5,762 bases of DNA from assembly GCA_027044845.1 (NCBI GenBank), contig JALUBM010000167.1, positions 1 to 5,762 of the forward strand, given 5' to 3'. Below the pieces are notes generated by a model, which saw nothing but the letters and a program-made list of their open reading frames with translations, did not search any database and was not told the origin of the DNA. A program made the position numbers and the translations under genes. Positions 1-5,153 of the stretch are shown piece by piece. How positions within the stretch are numbered: the stretch's first letter is position 1; every line of letters begins with the position of its first letter. The DNA comes from Sulfurimonas sp. GTDB lineage: Bacteria; Campylobacterota; Campylobacteria; Campylobacterales; Sulfurimonadaceae.

Positions 1-111
1 AGATTTATTAGTCTAAATTTATGATTTTTCTTTTAATCTAGGACTGAATGAGGTATACGCTAAGTATCCGAATGAGGGATTGACGACGAGTAAAATAAAA
101 AGCATTATTTA
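1..111. other. Leader region upstream of the tRNA pair, no supported gene
   Basis: I see no complete gene here. Positions 41-111 are less AT-rich than the flanks and contain an 8-bp direct repeat GAATGAGG at 46-53 and 70-77. Between the copies is an imperfect hairpin: GGTATAC at 52-58 faces GTATCC at 64-69 with one bulged T. One + frame is open from 17 to a TAG at 110-112 and reads like protein (NEVYAKYPNEG and so on), but it has no ATG, GTG or TTG start with a ribosome site and it runs into the tRNA. It may be a decayed gene end, a dispersed intergenic repeat or a structured leader; the sequence alone does not decide. Confidence 0.35.
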
Positions 112-187
112 GGGCGCTTAGCTCAGTTGGTAGAGCGCTACCCTTACAAGGTAGATGTCACTGGTTCGAGTCCAGTAGTGCCCACCA
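112..187 (+). tRNA. tRNA-Val, anticodon UAC
   Basis: A complete 76-nt cloverleaf with genome-encoded CCA. The acceptor stem GGGCGCT (112-118) pairs with AGTGCCC (177-183) with one G-U. The D stem is GCTC/GAGC (121-124, 133-136). The anticodon stem CTACC/GGTAG (138-142, 150-154) holds the loop CTTACAA, which places TAC at 145-147. The T stem ACTGG/CCAGT (160-164, 172-176) encloses TTCGAGT. The discriminator is A184 and CCA is at 185-187. It reads GUA and other GUN valine codons. Transcription is probably from upstream; I found no convincing promoter immediately before it. Confidence 0.98.
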
Positions 188-286
188 TTTTTTGTTTATT
201 TGCACGAAGAATTTTAGCTCACGTAGTTTTACTACACTTCGCCAAAGTTTTTAGCACAACTAAAGCAAAAAGTATAATTTTAGAGT
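188..286. other. Inter-tRNA spacer with imperfect hairpin
   Basis: This 99-bp spacer contains a nested inverted repeat. GTAGT (223-227) faces ACTAC (231-235) across TTT, and CGAAG (205-209) faces CTTCG (237-241), with a 13-nt bulge on the left and a single A on the right. There is no coding potential of note. It could be a processing signal between the two tRNAs, a weak terminator (no T tract follows) or a copy of a dispersed intergenic repeat. The - strand reading of the core (GCGAAGTGTAG) loosely resembles GCTAAGTAT at 59-67 in the leader. Confidence 0.4.
251..278 (+). promoter_or_regulatory. Candidate sigma-70 promoter for tRNA-Asp
   Basis: A perfect TATAAT at 273-278 is preceded by TTAGCA at 251-256, which matches four of six -35 consensus positions, with a 16-bp spacer. 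The predicted transcription start, about 7 nt after the -10 box, falls near 285, only a couple of bases before the mature tRNA-Asp 5' end. This would let tRNA-Asp be transcribed independently of tRNA-Val with almost no leader for RNase P to remove. Chance -10 boxes are common in AT-rich DNA, hence the moderate confidence. Confidence 0.45.
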
Positions 287-363
287 GCGGTGGTAGTTCA
301 GTTGGTTAGAATACCTGCCTGTCACGCAGGGGGTCGTGGGTTCGAGCCCCATCCACCGCGCCA
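287..363 (+). tRNA. tRNA-Asp, anticodon GUC
   Basis: A complete 77-nt cloverleaf with encoded CCA. The acceptor stem GCGGTGG (287-293) pairs fully with CCACCGC (353-359). The D stem is GTTC/GAAT (296-299, 309-312). The anticodon stem CCTGC/GCAGG (314-318, 326-330) presents GTC at 321-323. The T stem GTGGG/CCCAT (336-340, 348-352) encloses TTCGAGC. The discriminator is G360, the expected identity base for Asp, and CCA is at 361-363. The first anticodon base is G, the usual site for queuosine. A run of seven T (367-373) follows and may help end transcription. Confidence 0.98.
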
Positions 364-507
364 CTCTTTTTTTAAAACTTCAACTATTCATAGAAATTAA
401 TTTTTTATATATTTCGTAGTTTAATAGCTTTTTGTATAGACAGTTATAATAAACACCATGAAAACTTTCATTTTAGACTAAATATTTAGAGACCAATTAT
501 AAAATTT
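364..507. other. AT-rich intergenic region between tRNA-Asp and the rodA 3' end
   Basis: No gene is supported. It contains a TATAAT at 445-450 with no recognisable -35 box, followed by two small palindromes: ATGAAAACTTTCAT (458-471), then TTT, and CTAAATATTTAG (478-489). Either palindrome could be part of a weak terminator for the convergent tRNA and rodA transcripts, but both stems are short and AT-only or nearly so. A seven-codon frame from ATG 458 to TAA 481 is too short and lacks a ribosome site. Confidence 0.4.
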
Positions 508-1620
508 TTAGACAAAACTCTTTGTTCCACTTTTGTCATACATGTCTTTGTACCTAAATGTGATAAGGTTTTGCATTATGGCAAAAAGTACCATGAAATT
601 TAAAAAGCTGCTACCTCCATATGAGAACATAGGTAAAGGGACTCCGACGACGGGGGCATAACCTATAGTCATAGCAATATTGACTCCCATATATATAAAA
701 ATCATAAAAGACATAGCGGCTGTGACGACTTTTATGTAGTAGTCTTTGTTAAATATACTCAAACTTAATAGATGCAAAATCAGCATGGCATAAAGTACAA
801 TGAGTGCTAAAGCTCCTAAAAATCCTGTACGTTCTACTACAAAAGCAAAAATAAAATCACTTGTGGCAATAGGCAAAAATTTCATTTGGGTTTGTGTTGC
901 ATCTTCTTTATCTTTTCCACTCCATCCTCCCGAACCTATGGCAATAATAGATTGCTGTACATGATAAGATGGCTTTGCCCCTAGAAAATCAGTAATCCTT
1001 GTTTTTTGATAATCATGTAAACCATATTTGTAAGCAAGTGGGGAAATAAGTAAAATACTTACAGCAATAGTAGCTAAAATTTTCCAATAAATTCCGACAT
1101 AAAATAATACACCGTATCCTATGAGCAACAAAACGAGTGCTGTTCCCAAATCAGGTTCTTTTGCAATGAGAACAAAAGGAAGTAAAATGTAAAAACTGAT
1201 GCGTAAAAAATCTTTAATCCTATAGCCTTGTAAGGGTGGTGGTGTCTTGTGAATAAGATATGCTAGCATTAAAATAAGTGCAGGCTTGACAAATTCGGAG
1301 GGCTGTATGGTAGCATTTATGAAAGGAATATCTATCCATCGTTGTGCACCAAGACGGGAATGTCCAAAAAATTCAACGGCTAAAAGCAGGGCAATATTCC
1401 CCCAATATATAAAAGGAATTAACCAACTCATACGCCTAATAGGCAGTATGAAAACGATTAAATAGGCTATAAAAGCAATACCCACATAAGCAAGTTGCTT
1501 TTCGGCAAGAGCAGGAACAACTTCCCCTATGAGCCAATGCGACATAATTATCAAAGGAATGATAAGAATGATGGAAAAAAAGTCAAATTGTGATAAAATA
1601 CTCTTATCAAATCTCCACAA
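508..1620 (-). CDS. rodA: RodA/MrdB, SEDS-family peptidoglycan glycosyltransferase
   Basis: Membrane polymerase that links lipid II into glycan strands during cell elongation, working with a class B PBP (PBP2) in the rod complex with MreB. The 370-residue protein has about ten hydrophobic segments (roughly 13-31, 43-60, 64-82, 108-123, 137-152, 157-175, 177-197, 257-285, 295-320, 335-354). SEDS hallmarks are visible: GAQRW 91-95, QPSEFVK 106-112, KEPDLGTA 154-161, GSGGWSGK 229-236, the SDFIFA segment with the presumed catalytic Asp255, and PLPMFSYGGSS 328-338. The glutamate usually found in FLPE before that Asp is Ile251 here. The start is TTG, giving MWRFD, chosen because a GGAG lies 8 nt upstream and because family members commonly begin MWR. 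It is divergent from the pseudouridine synthase gene and has no cotranscribed neighbour within the window. FtsW is the main alternative, but the sequence and conserved neighbourhood favour RodA. Confidence 0.93.
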   Translation of the reverse strand: MWRFDKSILSQFDFFSIILIIPLIIMSHWLIGEVVPALAEKQLAYVGIAFIAYLIVFILPIRRMSWLIPFIYWGNIALLLAVEFFGHSRLGAQRWIDIPFINATIQPSEFVKPALILMLAYLIHKTPPPLQGYRIKDFLRISFYILLPFVLIAKEPDLGTALVLLLIGYGVLFYVGIYWKILATIAVSILLISPLAYKYGLHDYQKTRITDFLGAKPSYHVQQSIIAIGSGGWSGKDKEDATQTQMKFLPIATSDFIFAFVVERTGFLGALALIVLYAMLILHLLSLSIFNKDYYIKVVTAAMSFMIFIYMGVNIAMTIGYAPVVGVPLPMFSYGGSSFLNFMVLFAIMQNLITFRYKDMYDKSGTKSFV

Positions 1621-1628
1621 GTTTGTAA

Positions 1629-1632
1629 CTCC
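1629..1632 (-). promoter_or_regulatory. Ribosome binding site that fixes the TTG start of rodA
   Basis: On the - strand, GGAG (within TTTTGGAG) sits 8 nt before the TTG codon at 1620-1618. No ATG or GTG near this position gives the conserved MWR start, so this site supports initiation at TTG. Confidence 0.75.
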
Positions 1633-1644
1633 AAAATAAAATTA

Positions 1645-1661
1645 TTATGATTGTATCATAA
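1645..1661. promoter_or_regulatory. Inverted repeat / candidate bidirectional promoter between rodA and the pseudouridine synthase gene
   Basis: TTATGAT-TGT-ATCATAA is a perfect 7-bp inverted repeat with a 3-bp centre, lying in the 53-bp divergent gap. Because it is symmetric it offers TATGAT on both strands (+ 1646-1651; - 1660-1655), five of six matches to the -10 consensus. The - strand also has an extended form, TGATACAAT (complement of 1658-1650). Predicted starts near 1658 (+) and near 1643 (-) would leave room for AAAGG at 1660-1664 before the + gene and GGAG at 1632-1629 before rodA. No -35 boxes are clear, as is common in epsilonproteobacterial promoters. It could instead be an operator. 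Confidence 0.45.
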
Positions 1662-1673
1662 AGGCTGTAAAGA

Positions 1674-2648
1674 ATGATAAACACACAAAAATATGTATGC
1701 AAAAACCCTGAACGATTAGACACATTTTTAACTTCACAAATTGGACAAACTCGTTCACAAATAGCGGAGCTAATTAAACATGAATATGTTTTTGTAGATG
1801 ATAAAAAAGTTCCCCGTCCAGGTGTAAAACTCAAAGTAGGACAGATTGTTAAAGTAAAATTTCCAGAGCCAAAAAAAGAAAAAGCTCTCGATGTAGATTT
1901 TGATGTTGAAATTTTATATGAAGCTGATGATGTTTTGGTTATAAACAAACCTAGCGGAGTAACAGTGCATCCCGCACCAAGTGTTAAAGAAGCTACTTTG
2001 GTTGACTGGTTGAAGCATAAAAATATCAGGCTCTCAACTATTAGTGGCGAAGAACGTCACGGAATTGTACATCGTCTTGATAAAGGTACAAGTGGAACGA
2101 TGGTTGTTGCAAAAAACAATGAAGCACATGCATTTTTGTCAAAGCAACTACAAGATAAAAGTATGGGACGTTATTATATAGCGGTAATTGCACCTCCTTT
2201 AAAAGAAGATATTACGATTGTAGAATCAAATATAGGTAGAAGTTCGCATAATCGTCTGAAAATGGCTTGTGGGCTTGAACATGGAAAATATGCGAAAACA
2301 ATGTTTAAATATTTGGCTTTGAGCGAAGATGAACATACCCAACTTATAGCTTGTAAACTCTTTACTGGAAGAACACATCAAATTAGAGTGCATTTGGAAA
2401 GTATGAATCGTCATATTTTGGGAGACCACATCTATGGATTAAGTCCAAAACAGGAGAATTCGGAACGTATTTTGCTTCATGCTTACCTAATTTACTTTAT
2501 TCATCCGACTACAAAGAAAAAAATGACCTTTAAAGCAGAATTTGATGATATAATGCGAAACACAATTTACAAAAAATTTGATATGGAGATTTTAAATGAA
2601 GTTATTGAACCTGAGTACATTATGCACAGTTTCACTGCTGATTCTTAG
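1674..2648 (+). CDS. RluA-family 23S rRNA pseudouridine synthase (RluD/RluC type, with S4 domain)
   Basis: Isomerises specific uridines to pseudouridine, most likely in 23S rRNA, in the cytoplasm. Residues 13-66 look like an S4 RNA-binding domain (ERLDTFL, then RSQIAELI, VFVDD, VGQIVKV). The catalytic domain spans about 82-295, with NKPSGVTVHP 91-100, the signature HRLDKGTSG 133-141 carrying catalytic Asp136, and TGRTHQIRVHL 231-241. The length (324) matches RluC and RluD (about 320-326), and the S4 domain argues against RluA itself, which lacks one. Target sites cannot be read from the sequence. The start at 1674 has AAAGG (1660-1664) 9 nt upstream. It heads the + strand cluster, and its last 17 codons plus stop overlap the next gene. 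The tail after about residue 300 ([11 protein letters not shown] onward) lies outside the conserved fold. Confidence 0.92.
   Translation: MINTQKYVCKNPERLDTFLTSQIGQTRSQIAELIKHEYVFVDDKKVPRPGVKLKVGQIVKVKFPEPKKEKALDVDFDVEILYEADDVLVINKPSGVTVHPAPSVKEATLVDWLKHKNIRLSTISGEERHGIVHRLDKGTSGTMVVAKNNEAHAFLSKQLQDKSMGRYYIAVIAPPLKEDITIVESNIGRSSHNRLKMACGLEHGKYAKTMFKYLALSEDEHTQLIACKLFTGRTHQIRVHLESMNRHILGDHIYGLSPKQENSERILLHAYLIYFIHPTTKKKMTFKAEFDDIMRNTIYKKFDMEILNEVIEPEYIMHSFTADS
2585..2588 (+). promoter_or_regulatory. Ribosome binding site of the FN3 lipoprotein inside the upstream gene
   Basis: GGAG lies 7 nt before the ATG at 2596, within the pseudouridine synthase coding sequence. It supports initiation there rather than at a later codon; starting later would destroy the signal peptide. 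Confidence 0.75.
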
Positions 2649-3981
2649 CGGTTGTCAGGGAATTAGCCCGCTGCCTAAGAAAAAAGTCGTTATAGACTCT
2701 ACCCTACCAGTCGTTACGTTGACAAAAAATGGAATAATGCGTGACATGAAAACAGTGGCTTTTGAGTGGAAGAGTATAAAAGACCCTAGAGTAAAATCTA
2801 TTTATGTGTACAAAAGAGTTTTAGGTGAGAAAGCTTCAAATGAGTTAGCGTATTATGACAGTATTGATAATCGATTTAAAACGCATTATCTTGATGCAGA
2901 TGATACACCTAATACGAAGTATAGTTATGCTTTTAGAGTAGCAGCAAAAGATACACAAGGAAAATTGAGCGAAATATATGATGTTAATACTTTACCTGTT
3001 TTACAATCTGTTTCATGGATACACTCGATTGCGGGACTTCCAAGAAGTGCAAAAATCATTTGGAGACCGCATGAAAATCAAAGAGTCGAATCTTATATAA
3101 TTGAAAGAAAGACATTTGAAGATGAAAAATTTAAAAAGATTGCAACGCTAAAAGGGCGATTAAATGCAGAGTATATTGATAAAGGTTTGGCAGACAATGC
3201 AGTGTATCTTTATCGAATCCGTGTAAAAACTTATGATGGAATTATTTCAACACCTTCAGAAATCGTAAAATCAGTAACAAAAGCACTACCAAAACCCGTA
3301 AAGCATATTAGTGCAACAAAAGATTTACCTAAAATGATAAGAATAAACTGGTCGGCTTCAAAACAAAAAGATTTTAACCAATACTACCTATATAGAGGCA
3401 AAGACATAGACAGTTCTTTTAATCTTATCGCAAAACTTTACAATAATCATTATATGGACCATATAGATAAAGATGGAAAAGTGTATTTTTATAGAGTAAG
3501 TGTTGTTGACAAAGACGGTTTAGAAAGTGAACATAATAAAAATACAATTATGGGAATAACGTTGCCTAAGCCTGATGCCCCAGTTATGACAGGAGTGAAG
3601 CTAACTGATTCTGGTGTGGAACTCTCTTGGGAAAAAACAGACCCGAGAATTAAATCTTTTATAATTGAAAGAAAATACAGAACAAGCTGGTTTGAAGAAA
3701 CGACAAAAGAGTATAAAAATATCTTTAAAAACAGTTTTATTGATAAAAATATAAATCCTGATAGTACATATACATATGTTGTGTATGGTATAGATAAAAA
3801 CGGCATTATTTCTAAACCGAGTTCAGAGGTGAAAATTAAAACAGCAGAATCAGATAAAATAATCGACGGTGAAAAAAGTAAACCTATAAAAGAAGTTGAA
3901 GTACGAGGGCAAAATGATAATACGGGCAGCACACATGAGACGGTTACACCCACAAAAGATTTAGATTTAAATGAGCTTTAA
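2596..3981 (+). CDS. flpA: FlpA-like fibronectin type III lipoprotein
   Basis: Predicted envelope lipoprotein, probably outer-membrane anchored. Residues 1-19 are a short signal peptide ending in lipobox LSGC with Cys20 as the lipidation site. The mature part appears to contain four FN3 modules at about 35-133, 134-229, 230-322 and 323-416. Each has a B-strand Trp (W58, W156, W252, W345) and a Y-x-Y/F strand followed by a DG or NG type turn ([28 protein letters not shown]). A charged, probably disordered tail (417-461) ends the protein. In C. jejuni the orthologue at the same locus (Cj1279c, FlpA) is a fibronectin-binding adhesin; from memory it has three FN3 modules and is about 410 residues long. 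Its binding segment WRPHPDFRV corresponds to WRPHENQRV (156-164) here. The gene overlaps the upstream gene by 53 nt and shares one base (TAATG) with trmB. An adhesive role here is inference; a structural or cell-wall role linked to division neighbours is equally possible. Confidence 0.85.
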   Translation: MKLLNLSTLCTVSLLILSGCQGISPLPKKKVVIDSTLPVVTLTKNGIMRDMKTVAFEWKSIKDPRVKSIYVYKRVLGEKASNELAYYDSIDNRFKTHYLDADDTPNTKYSYAFRVAAKDTQGKLSEIYDVNTLPVLQSVSWIHSIAGLPRSAKIIWRPHENQRVESYIIERKTFEDEKFKKIATLKGRLNAEYIDKGLADNAVYLYRIRVKTYDGIISTPSEIVKSVTKALPKPVKHISATKDLPKMIRINWSASKQKDFNQYYLYRGKDIDSSFNLIAKLYNNHYMDHIDKDGKVYFYRVSVVDKDGLESEHNKNTIMGITLPKPDAPVMTGVKLTDSGVELSWEKTDPRIKSFIIERKYRTSWFEETTKEYKNIFKNSFIDKNINPDSTYTYVVYGIDKNGIISKPSSEVKIKTAESDKIIDGEKSKPIKEVEVRGQNDNTGSTHETVTPTKDLDLNEL

Positions 3982-5153
3982 TGCCACATTTACATATAAA
4001 AGAATTTAAGAAAATTGACTTTCCTCAGATATGTGATGAGGTAAGTTTTAATTTTATTGCTGCAAATGCAAAGCATAATGACGAAAAACTTATTTCAACA
4101 ACAGTAGAGGGTGAGGATTTTTTTCTTTTAGTTAAAGAAGAAGATAATAGAACTCTGCTCAAAACAGATAAATTGACACGTCCAGCTTCTATATATAATG
4201 TTCATCGTGCATTGTTAGCTTATGCAAAAGCTGCGGGGTTACATGTAATCAACTCTAATGTGCCACAGACACAAAAAAATATACATCTTCAAGAAGAGAC
4301 GGCACTCAAAAAAATAGCATATTTTGCTAGTGAATTTCCTTTAGATAAAGAGGTGCGAATTGAAGTAGGATTTGGTTCGGGACGCCATTTGTTACATCAA
4401 GCCGCAAATAATCCCGATGTATTATTTATAGGTATAGAAATTCATCGTCCTTCAATTGAGCAGGTGCTGAAACAAAGTGTTATTCAAGAACTTGATAATC
4501 TGTTTGTACTTGATTATGACGCTCGTCTTTTTATGGAACTTGTGCCTTCAAATATTGTCGGAGCAATTTATGTGCATTTTCCTGTACCTTGGGATAAAAA
4601 GCCACATCGTCGAGTTATTTCCACTTCTTTTATTGAAGAAGCACGCCGTGTTTTAAAGATTGGTGGAACTTTGGAACTGAGAACCGACAGTGAGAACTAT
4701 TATGTGTATTCGTATGAAACATTTATAACATTTAATAAAATTACACTGCAAATAAATAAAAATAGAGATATTGCAATTTCTTCAAAATATGAAGACAGAT
4801 GGAAAAAGATGGAAAAAAATATTTATGATGTGACAATGATAAATGATAAATATTCCGATGAACTTGCAATAGCGGGTGATTTTATTTTTTCTAAACCTGC
4901 TCTGAATTTTGAAGAGATTATAGGATTGCATAATAAAACTTTTCGATTTGAAGGTGGTTTTATACATTTTGAGAGAGTTTATAAAACGAAAGAGGGTGTT
5001 ATGCTGCGTTTGTCTATGGGCAGTTTTGACAGACCTGAACATCTGTATCTGATTATTAACGAAGAGGGTGTTACATACTATCCTGAACTACCTTTAAAAT
5101 CACGTAGTAATTTAAATGCCCACAAAGAACTTAATAGGGTTCTCCATGGATAA
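3981..5153 (+). CDS. trmB: tRNA (guanine-N7-)-methyltransferase TrmB, long epsilonproteobacterial form
   Basis: Uses S-adenosylmethionine to form m7G at position 46 of tRNA variable loops. The catalytic core lies at about 105-275: [11 protein letters not shown] 128-138 (SAM-binding motif I), GIEIHRP 151-157, LDYDA 177-181, [13 protein letters not shown] 199-211, LRTDSENYY 233-241 and SKYEDRW 268-274. The protein is 390 residues against about 240 in E. coli, with an extra N-terminal section (about 1-105) and a C-terminal extension (about 280-390). The canonical FPDPW reads FPVPW, so the usual Asp is Val202, and the late Thr-x-Tyr/Phe-Glu motif has Ser268 in place of Thr. The start ATG overlaps the stop of the lipoprotein gene (TAATG) with only a weak purine stretch before it, suggesting translational coupling. 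The 3' end overlaps ftsE by 8 nt. Confidence 0.9.
   Translation: MPHLHIKEFKKIDFPQICDEVSFNFIAANAKHNDEKLISTTVEGEDFFLLVKEEDNRTLLKTDKLTRPASIYNVHRALLAYAKAAGLHVINSNVPQTQKNIHLQEETALKKIAYFASEFPLDKEVRIEVGFGSGRHLLHQAANNPDVLFIGIEIHRPSIEQVLKQSVIQELDNLFVLDYDARLFMELVPSNIVGAIYVHFPVPWDKKPHRRVISTSFIEEARRVLKIGGTLELRTDSENYYVYSYETFITFNKITLQINKNRDIAISSKYEDRWKKMEKNIYDVTMINDKYSDELAIAGDFIFSKPALNFEEIIGLHNKTFRFEGGFIHFERVYKTKEGVMLRLSMGSFDRPEHLYLIINEEGVTYYPELPLKSRSNLNAHKELNRVLHG
5136..5139 (+). promoter_or_regulatory. Ribosome binding site of ftsE inside the trmB 3' end
   Basis: AGGG lies 6 nt before the ATG at 5146, within the last codons of trmB. It supports a start that overlaps trmB by 8 nt rather than a later start; a later start would trim the first strand of the ATPase fold. 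Confidence 0.6.

Noticed and set aside
80..108. TTGACG (80-85) and CATTAT (103-108), 17 bp apart, as a tRNA-Val promoter
   Set aside because: The predicted start would fall near 115, inside the tRNA, and the -10 box matches only four of six positions; TAAAAT at 91-96 has no matching -35.
127..309. Open frame of 60 codons on the + strand
   Set aside because: It runs through tRNA-Val and into tRNA-Asp; the tRNAs account for the sequence, and there is no ribosome site before its ATG.
8..481. 10-bp inverted repeat TTAGTCTAAA (8-17) / TTTAGACTAA (472-481) flanking both tRNAs
   Set aside because: It could suggest the ends of a mobile cassette, but 10-bp AT-rich matches occur by chance at this distance, and there is no recombinase or target duplication.
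458..481. Seven-codon frame ATG...TAA
   Set aside because: Too short, no ribosome binding site, and it coincides with a palindrome.
1607..1948. 113-codon frame on the - strand
   Set aside because: It is antisense to the S4 and early catalytic region of the pseudouridine synthase, is serine/threonine rich as expected of a shadow frame, and overlaps the start of rodA.
2226..2429. 67-codon frame on the - strand
   Set aside because: Shadow of the pseudouridine synthase catalytic domain.
3489..3953. 154-codon frame on the - strand
   Set aside because: Shadow of the third and fourth FN3 modules of the lipoprotein; no domain or start signal is recognisable, and the sense frame is well supported.
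4782..5042. 86-codon frame on the - strand
   Set aside because: Shadow of the trmB C-terminal extension; its composition is that of an antisense AT-rich frame.
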